Source: Planktothricoides raciborskii GIHE-MW2 (GTDB lineage Bacteria > Cyanobacteriota > Cyanobacteriia > Cyanobacteriales > Laspinemataceae). Taken from it: a DNA stretch of 64,000 bases. Of this stretch, positions 51,916 to 59,995 are shown piece by piece (the first letter of the stretch is position 1; the number at the start of each line of letters is the position of its first letter). The notes under the pieces are model-generated. The model had not been told where the DNA came from and searched no databases. It worked only from the letters and a program-made list of their open reading frames with translations. The stretch covers positions 3,397,001 to 3,461,000 of the forward strand of contig NZ_CP159837.1 of the NCBI RefSeq assembly GCF_040564635.1, read 5' to 3'. The translations under genes were made by a program, and so were the position numbers.

Positions 51916-52050
51916 AAAGAATCCCTACCCAACAACCAACAAAAGAATCCCTACCCAAAGAATCCCTACCCAAAGAATCCCTACCCAAAGAATCCCTACC
52001 CAAAGAATCCCTACCCAACAACAAACAACAAACAACAAACAACAAACAAC
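51916..52050. repeat. 15-bp tandem repeat AAAGAATCCCTACCC plus AACAAAC heptamers
   Basis: Five perfect 15-bp units at 51942-52016 and a separate copy at 51916-51930, separated by AACAACCAAC. They run straight into AACAAAC heptamers (52017-52050). The block ends 8 bases before the DUF3124 gene stop. Confidence 0.92.
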
Positions 52051-52057
52051 ATTAATT

Positions 52058-52615
52058 CTAAGGACTAGGTTTTTGATAACTTTTGATAACTTTTCCTGGA
52101 CTAACAAAAGAAATTCCTTGACTGAAATCAGTGCCAATCATCACCGCCTCAACAATCGGTTCGGTTACAACATTCTTGGCCATCCATTCCACAATAAAAC
52201 TAGCCCCTAAACCAGCAGTAATATTTGTTCTATCAATCACAAATGCCACCGAAGCGAGGGGGTCTAGTTGTGCTGGTTGGGCTAAATATTGCGAAATTAA
52301 TTCACCTTTGGTATTATAGTAACGAACTGAAGTAATAATAATGGGATGAGTTAGATCGGTGTTACGAATACTCAGGGTGGTGGTTAAGTTGATGCTTCTT
52401 TGATCGTTTTCATAATAAATGTATGAATAAGTAGGAACATAAATCGTTTGACTCATCACCGCCTGACTCAAGTCAACCTCTGCCAGCGATCGCAGTGAGG
52501 ATAAACCATCTATACTCTGAGGTGTTGTCGGTTGTGATTTAGGCAAACTTAGTGATGTACAAGACATCAAAAATAAGGCAAGTATGGCCGAATACAGATA
52601 AACCGAAAATTTCAT
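52058..52615 (-). CDS. DUF3124 family lipoprotein
   Basis: A 185-residue protein with a lipoprotein signal (hydrophobic 5-16, lipobox LMSC with Cys19). The remainder is a DUF3124 beta-sandwich-like domain (TIYVPTYSYIYYENDQRSI, TTTLSIRNTDLTHPI, SVRYYNTKGELI). Its role is unknown. The family is found in cyanobacteria and some proteobacteria as an exported protein. It is divergent from the TrkA-type gene 45 bases away. Confidence 0.8.
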   Translation of the reverse strand: MKFSVYLYSAILALFLMSCTSLSLPKSQPTTPQSIDGLSSLRSLAEVDLSQAVMSQTIYVPTYSYIYYENDQRSINLTTTLSIRNTDLTHPIIITSVRYYNTKGELISQYLAQPAQLDPLASVAFVIDRTNITAGLGASFIVEWMAKNVVTEPIVEAVMIGTDFSQGISFVSPGKVIKSYQKPSP

Positions 52616-52660
52616 AATTTACCCATTCCTAAAAGTAATTACAAGACAGTCTAAAGAATT

Positions 52661-53350
52661 ATGTACATATTGATTTGTGGTGCTGGCTTAGTTGGGATCA
52701 GTTTAGCTCAAAAACTGGTAGAATTAGGTCATACAGTGGGGATCATTGATATCGATCCCAATGCTTGCCGCTATGCCCGAGAACAAATTGGGGTGATGGC
52801 CTTTGAAGGCAGTGCGGTTAGTACCGATGTTTTATTAGAAGCAGGAATTCGCAAAGCCAATGCTTTAGCTGCTGTCCTCAGAAGTGATGCCTTGAATTTA
52901 GCCCTAGTAACCCTGGCTAAACATTATGGCGTCTCACAAATTCTCAGTCGATTGCGGCATCCTGATTTTGCTCAACCGCTTCGGTTGTCTGGGGCTAGTC
53001 ATATCATTAGTACCGTAGATTTATCGGTTTCCACAATGGTGAATGCCATTGAATATCCCCAAGTCGAGTCAATGATGCACTTTGAACAAGGACAAATTGA
53101 AGTTTTAAAACTCTCGATCGCGGATAATTCCTATGTTGCCGGTCGGACTTTGGCCCAAATTGCTCAAGACGGAAAGTTTCCCAAAGGTTCTCTGATTATA
53201 GGCTATCAACCACACCCCAATGAAGATTTAATGATTCCCAATGGCAGCACCATGCTAGAGTCTGGTTCAACGGTCTTAATTGCCACAAAACCAGGACTTT
53301 TACGTCCAATTATTGACTTTATGCAAGGTTCAGAATCGCCAAAAAAATAA
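52661..53350 (+). CDS. TrkA/KtrA-type potassium channel regulatory protein
   Basis: A 229-residue RCK protein. The N-terminal Rossmann domain has the GAGLVG nucleotide loop (7-12), the acidic IIDIDP and DALNLALVTLAK. A C-terminal RCK_C/TrkA-C domain spans about 140-220. It binds NAD(H) or adenine nucleotides and gates an ion channel. No channel gene is beside it. The convergent neighbour, a Na+/H+ antiporter ending 4 bases away, suggests shared ion homeostasis. Confidence 0.85.
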   Translation: MYILICGAGLVGISLAQKLVELGHTVGIIDIDPNACRYAREQIGVMAFEGSAVSTDVLLEAGIRKANALAAVLRSDALNLALVTLAKHYGVSQILSRLRHPDFAQPLRLSGASHIISTVDLSVSTMVNAIEYPQVESMMHFEQGQIEVLKLSIADNSYVAGRTLAQIAQDGKFPKGSLIIGYQPHPNEDLMIPNGSTMLESGSTVLIATKPGLLRPIIDFMQGSESPKK

Positions 53351-53354
53351 AGCC

Positions 53355-54914
53355 TTAATCATCGTCTAATTCGATTAAGTTTTGATCGATTTTATTTAAG
53401 CGTTCTTGGACAATTTCTTCTGAGAGAATTCGTTTACGTCTGGCTTCATCCAGTGCGCCTTTTTCTGCCAGCAGCAACCGGCGACGAATCGCATCTATTT
53501 TGTGATCCTTTTTCACCGATATCTCATCCCGATCCAGATCGGATCGGTTGTTATAAAAGTCTCGCAGTAACTTTTCTGCTTTAGCAATCTGTACTTGATA
53601 ATTGGAACGCATTTCTTCATAAATCGATTTCGGCAAAACTCCAGATTTCAGTAAACTATCGAGTTCATCTTGAGCAGCTTTGGCGGTCATTAGTTGTGCT
53701 TGCCATTCTTCAATATTTTGTAAGGGGAGTGAACCCTGGGATAATTTTAATTTTTTGACGAACCAAGGCAAGCTCAATCCTTGTCCCAATATCGATAGTA
53801 GCACGGTGCCAAAGATCAAGGCAATTAGTTGTTCTCTGCCGACGAAGCTGGCAGGTAAAGTTAGGGGGATGGCCATTGACAACGTACCTTTAATATTGCC
53901 TAAAAATAAAACATGTTGCCAGCGTAGAGGGATGGGGCGATCGAATAGACGAACGATCGCTAAGAGAGGATAAACCGATAGCAATCGAGCGACTTGATAG
54001 GCAAAAATTGCCAGAAAAATCGCCGGAAGTGTTTGAAAAAAAGTAATTAAGTCAACTTCTAAACCGATGAGCAGAAATAGAAAGCTATTAATAATAAAAG
54101 TTACAGTTTCCCAAAAACTACACAAGGTTAAACGAGTTGACGGAGAAACTCTTTGAGAAAGTCCGATGGTTCCCACAATTAACCCGGCTACCAGCACCGC
54201 AACAACTCCCGAAACTCCTAAGAATTGACTAATTTGAAAAGCTCCCAAGGCGACGGCGATCGTGAGTAAGCTGCTACTAAGTGGATCGTCAGATTTCACA
54301 AATAAAATGGTACTTAAATAACCAATTCCTAAGCCAACTAACGTCCCGCCGACAATGACCACAAATAGTTGTTGCAGACCCCCTAATACGGTGAATTGAC
54401 CTGTTTGATGTACTTGCAAAATCAGGCTAAATAAGACCAGGGCAACCCCATCATTCATTAAACTTTCTCCTTGTACAATGGTGGAAAGTCGAGAGGGTAC
54501 GGAGATTTCTTTAAATACGGCGATGATCGAAACTGTATCGGTGATGGCTAAGATGACCCCGGCTAATAGTGCAGAAGTCCAATTAAATCCTAAGCCTAAT
54601 TTCAAGATTAAGGCAGTGATAAGAGATGATAGAATAACACCAGGACCCGCCAGCATGGCGATCGGTTTAATGGTACTGCGTAGGCGACTAATATCTGTAT
54701 TGATTGCCGCTTCAAAGACCAGAATAGGCAGAAAAACGTTGAAAATTAAGGAATCATTAAAGCCGATGGGTCTAGGCAGTATTTCGGTGATGGCTAAACC
54801 AGCTACAACTAAACCTGTGACATAAGGAACTCGAATCCAACGAGATAGAAGTGCGACACTGGTTGCGACCAATAAAAGAATGACTAAGATTATGACTAAG
54901 GAGGAAAAGTCCAT
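53355..54914 (-). CDS. Na+/H+ antiporter, CPA1 (NhaP/NhaS) family
   Basis: A 519-residue membrane protein with about 12 helices (1-400) and a charged C-terminal cytoplasmic tail of about 110 residues with coiled-coil character. The conserved ion-binding segment LAITDTVSIIAVFKE (about 140-155; TD and following residues) and the later GVVAVLVAGLIVG are typical of CPA1 antiporters. It exports Na+ (or K+) in exchange for protons. Convergent with the TrkA-type gene. Confidence 0.9.
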   Translation of the reverse strand: MDFSSLVIILVILLLVATSVALLSRWIRVPYVTGLVVAGLAITEILPRPIGFNDSLIFNVFLPILVFEAAINTDISRLRSTIKPIAMLAGPGVILSSLITALILKLGLGFNWTSALLAGVILAITDTVSIIAVFKEISVPSRLSTIVQGESLMNDGVALVLFSLILQVHQTGQFTVLGGLQQLFVVIVGGTLVGLGIGYLSTILFVKSDDPLSSSLLTIAVALGAFQISQFLGVSGVVAVLVAGLIVGTIGLSQRVSPSTRLTLCSFWETVTFIINSFLFLLIGLEVDLITFFQTLPAIFLAIFAYQVARLLSVYPLLAIVRLFDRPIPLRWQHVLFLGNIKGTLSMAIPLTLPASFVGREQLIALIFGTVLLSILGQGLSLPWFVKKLKLSQGSLPLQNIEEWQAQLMTAKAAQDELDSLLKSGVLPKSIYEEMRSNYQVQIAKAEKLLRDFYNNRSDLDRDEISVKKDHKIDAIRRRLLLAEKGALDEARRKRILSEEIVQERLNKIDQNLIELDDD

Positions 54915-55275
54915 GCTGATTAGTATCCTACACCGTTAATATATTGGATAATGATTTTAGAAGAATATAGCGGTTATTATCGTTCGGGAAGTACAGAGGT
55001 TTTCTGGATTCCCGCGCGGGAATGACAGGGTTTTTTGTACTTCATAACTCTGACAATTGCTGTATTTCTGCAAATCTGGGATTGACAGTGGATATTCTAC
55101 AATTTTCGTAGGGTTGAACAGCCGTTAATCCCTACTACTCCCGGACTAGCTATCCGATTCAAAAAGGAAGAAATAAGGAAGAAATTTTGATCAAAAAGTT
55201 CCTGATATCGTGTTTATAGAATTATTGTTGATCATGCCTCAATAGTTTACGAACAAATTTACAAGGTTTAAACTG
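54915..55275. other. Intergenic region with nested palindromes
   Basis: GAAGTACA (54988-54995) and TGTACTTC (55036-55043) enclose a 16-bp palindrome ATTCCCGCGCGGGAAT (55008-55023) followed by GACAGGG, a common cyanobacterial element also seen near 27357. A degenerate 28-bp GTAGGG...CCCTAC palindrome is at 55108-55135. The promoter of the feoC-like gene must lie in the last 100 bases. No gene is seen. Confidence 0.6.
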
Positions 55276-55500
55276 ATGATTTTAACTGATATTCAAACCT
55301 ATCTTGCCGAACATCACCAAGTTGCCCTGATTGACTTGGAGAATCATTTTCACTTAGATGCAAATGCCCTGAGAGGAATGTTACAAAAGTTAATCCATAA
55401 GGGACGAGTGAAAAAGCTGGAAATGAATCAAAAATGCGGCCACTGTAACGACTGTGCGCCGGATTGTCTCGAATTTTATCAGTGGTTGGGAAAAGAGTAA
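55276..55500 (+). CDS. FeoC-like [FeS]-dependent winged-helix protein
   Basis: A 74-residue protein: a small winged helix (ILTDIQTYLAEHHQVALIDLE..., 1-50) followed by four cysteines C54, C57, C60 and C64 (CGHCNDCAPDC), the spacing of FeoC-type iron-sulfur regulators. It probably senses iron or oxygen and modulates FeoB amount or transcription. Unlike enterobacterial feoC it is not in the feoAB operon but 3.6 kb downstream. Ends at a strong hairpin. Confidence 0.8.
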   Translation: MILTDIQTYLAEHHQVALIDLENHFHLDANALRGMLQKLIHKGRVKKLEMNQKCGHCNDCAPDCLEFYQWLGKE

Positions 55501-55532
55501 GGCTAAATAAAAAACCCGGAAAAAACCCGGAA

Positions 55533-55564
55533 AAAACCCGGTTTCTTTGAAGAAACCGGGTTTT
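55533..55564. terminator. Bidirectional hairpin terminator after the feoC-like gene
   Basis: 15-bp perfect arms AAAACCCGGTTTCTT / AAGAAACCGGGTTTT with a TG loop, preceded by two extra copies of AAAAAACCCGG. It lies between convergent genes, with A and T runs on both sides, so it may work in both directions. Confidence 0.7.
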
Positions 55565-55580
55565 GTGATGACGGGAAAGA

Positions 55581-55916
55581 TCAGTTTCTATTGGTAGAAT
55601 TTGCCGCGATCATAGTAGCCGCTTGTTCTTGTTCCGCTTGTACCTCGGCTTTGGCTTCGGCGACTAAATCGCCAATCACTTCCCCGGTTTCCGCGATCGC
55701 GCTTACGGATTTTTGATAAAGTGACACACCTGTTTTAATGGTGGCTTTGGCAATAGGTTTGAGCAATGGCACCACCGTAGGTGCCAACACCACCACCCCA
55801 AGACCCAGCAGAATAGCTCGCGTTGGGTTGGCTTTGTAGAAATTGGTCATAGAATTGACCAGGGGTATTTGATTCAGTTGATTCAGTTGATCTTGATATT
55901 GATTGGGGTTTTCCAT
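55581..55916 (-). CDS. DUF5132-like small membrane protein
   Basis: A 111-residue protein with a polar N terminus rich in Gln/Asn, one long hydrophobic segment (AILLGLGVVVLAPTVVPLL, about 34-53) followed by an amphipathic helix (KPIAKATIKTGVSLYQK), and an acidic Ala/Glu-rich coiled tail. AGGAG lies before the ATG. It belongs with the P-type ATPase and HMA-like genes upstream on the same strand. A second such protein is at 59693. Role unknown, perhaps a membrane partner of the ATPase. Confidence 0.7.
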   Translation of the reverse strand: MENPNQYQDQLNQLNQIPLVNSMTNFYKANPTRAILLGLGVVVLAPTVVPLLKPIAKATIKTGVSLYQKSVSAIAETGEVIGDLVAEAKAEVQAEQEQAATMIAANSTNRN

Positions 55917-55930
55917 TGTTTTTCTCCTGA

Positions 55931-56075
55931 GAGTTGTTGGTTGTTGGTTGTTGGTTGGGGAGTGGGGAGTGGGGTGTGGGGGAAAGTGAAAAGTGAATAG
56001 TGAATAGTGAATAGTGAATAGTGATATTTATGCATAACTTTTCACTTGTACGGGCGAATGGCCATTCGCCCCTAC
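55931..56075. repeat. Composite repeat block with heptamers and a 28-bp palindrome
   Basis: TTGTTGG heptamers (55934-55957), GGGGAGTGGGG, GGGGGAAAGTGAAAAGT, four TGAATAG heptads (about 55995-56022), then the palindrome GTACGGGCG...CGCCCCTAC (56048-56075). The same modules occur at 47580-47723. Confidence 0.85.
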
Positions 56076-56145
56076 GAATGCATCACTTTCTTCCCCTACA
56101 CCCTCTCTTCCCCCGCTCCTCCGCTCCTCTGCCCCTCTCTGCCAT

Positions 56146-58509
56146 TTAGCCGGTTAACTGATGCTGAATCAACGGACGGAGGCTATTCAGACCAGCAGCG
56201 ATCGCCGAACCATTGTGAATCATCGTGGCGACGAGGGGATTGAGTCCCACAGTAGTGGCTAAACCCAATGCCAGTAAGTTTGGCCCGACGACTAAAACGG
56301 TATTTTCGGAAATCACCCGTTGGGTATCTTGGGCGATCGCGATCGCCTCTAACAATGCCTCCAAATCATTATTCATCAGCACCACATCAGCGGTTTCCCT
56401 GGCGACATGGGAACCATCCTCGAAGGACACCGAGACATCCGCATAAGCTAAGGCGACGGAATCATTCAACCCATCTCCCACAAAAGCCACGGTTTTGCCT
56501 GCCCGGTGTAAATCTCGCACAATTCGCGCTTTTTCTTCGGGAAAAGCTTCCGCATGGACGTGACCGGGACTAATGCCCAACTGCTCACCCACTGCCTGAG
56601 CCCGCATCTGAGAATCGCCGGTCAGCAAATGCACTTCTATGCCCAAGTCCCGCAAGCGACGAACCAGGGGGGCACTTTCTGGACGCAGGGGATCGGTATA
56701 AGAAATCTGGCCTATCAGTTGTCCATCACAGGCAACATAAATTGTTGATTGTTGATTGTTGTTGGTTGGTGGTTGGTGGTTGGTGGTTGTTGGTTGGTGG
56801 TTGGTGGTTGTTGGTTGGTTCTCGCACCCCTGCACCTCTGCACCTCTGCACCTCTGCTCCCCTGCACCTCTGCTCCCCTGCACCTCTGCACCTCTGCTCG
56901 TTGGCGGCTCCTCTGCTCCTCTGCTCCCCTGCACCCCCGCACAAGAGATCCCCGTTAAGGCTGGCAAATTAATCCCCGCTTCGGCTAAAAGTTTCTGGTT
57001 GCCTACCAAGACCGTTTGACCGTCGATTTCGGTACGCACGCCGCTACCGACTTCATAATGCCAGTCTTGGCGTTGGGGGATGGTCAGACCGCGATCGCAG
57101 GCTGCCCGGACAATGGCCTCAGCCACAGGGTGAGTAATGCGTTGTTCTGCTGCTGCTGCCAACTGTAACACTCGGTCTGAGGAAAAGCCGTCAGCAACGG
57201 AAATCACGTTTGACAGTTGGATATCTCCCTGGGTCAGGGTTCCGGTCTTATCAAACACCATCGTATCTACTTCCGCCAACTGTTCCAAGGTGCGACCACT
57301 GCGGACTAAAATCCCATGTCGGGTGGTATGGTTCAATGCCCCTAAGAAAGCGGTGGGAATGGACACGCGAATTCCGGTGACAAAATCCAGGGTAAAAATT
57401 GCCGCCACTCGTGCCGGATCGCGGGTAGTCATCAAGACCACTGTGCCCAAGACCAAAACGGGCAGAATCAGGCGATCGGCGATTTTCTCTGCATAGTTCG
57501 CCATGCGGGTGTCATGGACTGGGGCTTGACTTAATAGGGCAAGAGATGCTGCCGCCCTGGTTTGATTGCCGACTTTTTCGGCGATCAGCCTTAATTTACC
57601 CGATCGCACCAAAGTAGAAGCATAGACATAAGTCCCCACTCCCGCCACAATTGGCATGGATTCCCCGGTTAATTTTTGTTGGTCAACGGTTGCTTCACCG
57701 GCTTGGACGGTGCCATCTACGGGAATTTGTTCCCCTGGGTAAACCTGGACGATTTCTCCGACTTGTACCTGGTCGCTCTTAATTTTGACAATTCTATCCT
57801 CCCGTACCACCCAAGCAAAATGACCAATAGTATCCAACAGGTCAGCAGTTTGCATCGCCGTAGAACGGGCGGTTTGTTCCCGCAGGACATCGCCGATTCC
57901 GTGAAGGGTCATCATCAATGCGGGAGTGATTAATTTCCCTTGAATGGTACTTAAGGAAATTGCCATTAAGTCTAAGCAGTCGATATTCAATCGATGCTCA
58001 ACAAAAACGCTATTGCTGGCTCGTTGGACGACGGGCAAGACACAAGCCCCCAACACTCCAGCGGCGGCAACTTTCAGCAATGGGTAGGGCCAGCGTTGAC
58101 TGGCAACCGCCAACAAAGTCGCCAGAATCGGTAAGCGCAGGCTTGACCAGCCCTCATCTTCGTCTTCGGTGTCTGATTCGGCGTTACATTCTGGTTCAGA
58201 ATTGGTTCCGGGCAGCTTTGCGGAGCAATCTCTCGGTATTAATGGGTTGTCAAAGAAGCGCAAAAAATAATCTGGGGCAGCGATCGCGGCAATACTTTCC
58301 GGGCGATATTGGATGGCGATCGAGGCACAAGCCTGATTAATCCGCACGCTGATAATCCGGGGATCGGCTTTGAGGCGATCGGTCAGTTCTTTCGTCGGCT
58401 GGGAATTCCATAAAGCAGGCATTCGCAAACGAATGCGTCCCGGAATCGCATGAATCACTTGTACCCCACCAACCAAAGAACTTACATGGAGTACAGAACA
58501 ATCGGTCAT
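56146..58509 (-). CDS. Metal P-type ATPase without the CPC motif
   Basis: A 787-residue P1B-like ATPase. An N-terminal HMA-like domain lacks CxxC (QVIHAIPGRIRLRMP, about 15-75). Actuator GESMPI, phosphorylation Asp420 in DKTGTLT, nucleotide-domain HP (THPVAEA) and hinge GDGLNDS are all present. Where transporters of this class have CPC in the sixth membrane helix, this has FVTGIRVSIPTAF. About 68 residues (522-589) in the catalytic domain are low-complexity repeats (RGAEVQGSRGAG, TTTNHQP). The transported metal is unknown. Neighbours are an HMA-like protein and two DUF5132-like proteins. Confidence 0.85.
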   Translation of the reverse strand: MTDCSVLHVSSLVGGVQVIHAIPGRIRLRMPALWNSQPTKELTDRLKADPRIISVRINQACASIAIQYRPESIAAIAAPDYFLRFFDNPLIPRDCSAKLPGTNSEPECNAESDTEDEDEGWSSLRLPILATLLAVASQRWPYPLLKVAAAGVLGACVLPVVQRASNSVFVEHRLNIDCLDLMAISLSTIQGKLITPALMMTLHGIGDVLREQTARSTAMQTADLLDTIGHFAWVVREDRIVKIKSDQVQVGEIVQVYPGEQIPVDGTVQAGEATVDQQKLTGESMPIVAGVGTYVYASTLVRSGKLRLIAEKVGNQTRAAASLALLSQAPVHDTRMANYAEKIADRLILPVLVLGTVVLMTTRDPARVAAIFTLDFVTGIRVSIPTAFLGALNHTTRHGILVRSGRTLEQLAEVDTMVFDKTGTLTQGDIQLSNVISVADGFSSDRVLQLAAAAEQRITHPVAEAIVRAACDRGLTIPQRQDWHYEVGSGVRTEIDGQTVLVGNQKLLAEAGINLPALTGISCAGVQGSRGAEEPPTSRGAEVQGSRGAGEQRCRGAEVQGCENQPTTTNHQPTTTNHQPPTNNNQQSTIYVACDGQLIGQISYTDPLRPESAPLVRRLRDLGIEVHLLTGDSQMRAQAVGEQLGISPGHVHAEAFPEEKARIVRDLHRAGKTVAFVGDGLNDSVALAYADVSVSFEDGSHVARETADVVLMNNDLEALLEAIAIAQDTQRVISENTVLVVGPNLLALGLATTVGLNPLVATMIHNGSAIAAGLNSLRPLIQHQLTG
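56742..56945 (-). repeat. Low-complexity repeat insertion inside the P-type ATPase gene
   Basis: About 200 bases of GGTTGGTGGTTG heptamer-like repeats followed by CACCTCTGCACCTCTG/CTCCCCTG repeats. All frames stay open and the ATPase frame continues on both sides. The same sequence types occur outside genes at 55934-55957 and 56100-56140. Confidence 0.9.
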
Positions 58510-58572
58510 GGCCAGTTTTTCCTACAGATCGCCCCAGTTAACTGAGGCGGCTTGCTAATTTTACAGGGGGAT

Positions 58573-59148
58573 TTAGGCGGGAACTTCGGTTTCAGCGGTC
58601 TTAATTAAATTCATTAAACGCAAACCCAACTCCCAATCAGCCAGTTGCCCCGCTTGGTAATTAATCACCAAACAAGAGGCAGCGTAGTTAATCCGCGCAC
58701 TAATCACATACTCATCATCATTGAGCACTTGTAATAAACGTTTGGCGAATTCAGCATCTTTTTTAGTCCCCTTCATCGAGTCTTGGGGAATTTTTAGCCG
58801 CACCCGACCGGGAATCGAATGAATCACCTCATAGCCGCCCCAAGTGGTAGGAGTGCTGGGTTCTCTGCTGAATTGTTGTGTTGCGGCGATCAAATCTGCT
58901 TCGGGATTTTTCAGCTTAAACAAAATCTGGCGGCTAATACTTGCCACGAGTAAGTTCACCAGCAGCGCTTGTGCCCCTCGCAGTTGAAAACGACTCGTAA
59001 TCATCAATCCCAGCACAACTGGGAGAATCATTTCTATTTCCCCATGTTCTGCCAAAAACTCACTAATTTTGAGATCGGTTGTGGCTTCAGAAGTCTGGTT
59101 AGTACCGACCCCAGGGGTGGCACCATTTGTGTAAATAGCATTGGTCAT
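58573..59148 (-). CDS. HMA-like domain membrane protein
   Basis: About 191 residues from the ATG at 59148 (an upstream GTG would add 16). A polar N terminus is followed by a hydrophobic region (about 40-85: EMILPVVLGLMI..., ALLVNLLVASISRQILF) and a C-terminal HMA-like domain (about 103-175) beginning YEVIHSIPGRVRLKIP, nearly the same as in the adjacent ATPase (VIHAIPGRIRLRMP), again without CxxC. It lies 63 bases before the ATPase on the same strand. It may deliver or sense the same substrate. Confidence 0.75.
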   Translation of the reverse strand: MTNAIYTNGATPGVGTNQTSEATTDLKISEFLAEHGEIEMILPVVLGLMITSRFQLRGAQALLVNLLVASISRQILFKLKNPEADLIAATQQFSREPSTPTTWGGYEVIHSIPGRVRLKIPQDSMKGTKKDAEFAKRLLQVLNDDEYVISARINYAASCLVINYQAGQLADWELGLRLMNLIKTAETEVPA

Positions 59149-59692
59149 TTCTCGTTTCTGTGCTGGTTGTCTCCATGAAGGTAATTTTGATTTCACTATG
59201 GGTCTTATTAGGAAATTAATCAGCTAAATGCTTAATTTTTCTACCCAGAGCGCGAAATTTAAATTACAAAACTAGACAACTGAGGACAGCCTCCGTCTAA
59301 ATTATGCAACGAACTGGATGATTCTCTCCGGGACGCTAGACGAATTAACTCTGGGACGCTAGGTAGGCTATCGGACTCTGCCATTGTCATTAGTCGGCAA
59401 ATGGCTTTCTAGAATAAAGACCGATGATTTGCAGAGAGAAGATTTTACCCTTTGATTTTGTCATTATACTCCTATTAATAAAAATCAGCAAGCATTTTTT
59501 AAATGACAATTTCTCTCAATCTCAACAAAATGGATTTATTGACTAATTGCTCAGAAGAGAAAACCCCAATTTGCCATAAAAACAAACCGGGTTTCTTGAA
59601 GAAATCCGGTTTCTCAGGTTTTTTATTCTGACTCTATCTCTCAGAAAGAATTTGCACCCAATAGATTTGTATGATTGGGTTAATGCCGACCT
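59149..59692. other. Intergenic region, 540 bases
   Basis: No gene seen. Two GGGACGCTAG copies lie near 59330-59360. The inverted repeat at 59584-59612 is the only clear structure. Confidence 0.5.
59584..59612 (-). terminator. AAACCGGGTTTCTT-family hairpin
   Basis: 14-bp arms with one mismatch and a one-base loop. On the minus strand GTTTTTATGG follows; on the plus strand CTCAGGTTTTTTATT. It sits downstream of the 59693-59995 gene. Confidence 0.65.
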
Positions 59693-59995
59693 CTATGGGG
59701 ATATCTCTGAGGAAATATGCGGCACTCCGGTTTGAGTTTCAGACCAAGAAGGAGGAAACTTGGCCTCGATTTTTGAATAGGGAAAATCTGATGACTGTGA
59801 AGCAGCTAAAAATGGTTTAATTAAGTTTTTCAGCACAGGTCGGCCAAATTTAATCATGGCTGGCAAAGCCACAGTGCCAAAGGCGATCGCACCTAGTCCG
59901 AACAAGGCAGCAGAATTATTATTTCCCGGTGGATCTTCCACAATTTCTCTGAGATGAAAACTCAAAACCGACTTATCCAAATGAACCAATGACAT
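59693..59995 (-). CDS. Second DUF5132-like small membrane protein
   Basis: A 100-residue protein. The ATG at 59995 has a strong GGAGGT 8 bases upstream, so the longer open frame is not used. The central hydrophobic segment ALFGLGAIAFGTVALPAMI (about 29-47) is followed by KFGRPVLKNLIKPFL, the same layout as the protein at 55581. The C-terminal tail is polar and Pro/Ser-rich. It heads the group HMA-like protein, P-type ATPase, DUF5132 protein. Role unknown. Confidence 0.65.
   Translation of the reverse strand: MSLVHLDKSVLSFHLREIVEDPPGNNNSAALFGLGAIAFGTVALPAMIKFGRPVLKNLIKPFLAASQSSDFPYSKIEAKFPPSWSETQTGVPHISSEISP

Noticed and set aside
51925-52137. Minus-strand frame with WVGIL repeats resembling a membrane protein
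   Set aside because: Product of the 15-bp and 7-bp tandem repeats; it overlaps the end of the DUF3124 gene in another frame.
56715-57019. Several Cys/Trp- and Arg/Gln-rich small frames on both strands
   Set aside because: They are all readings of the low-complexity repeat inside the P-type ATPase gene, which lacks stops in every frame.
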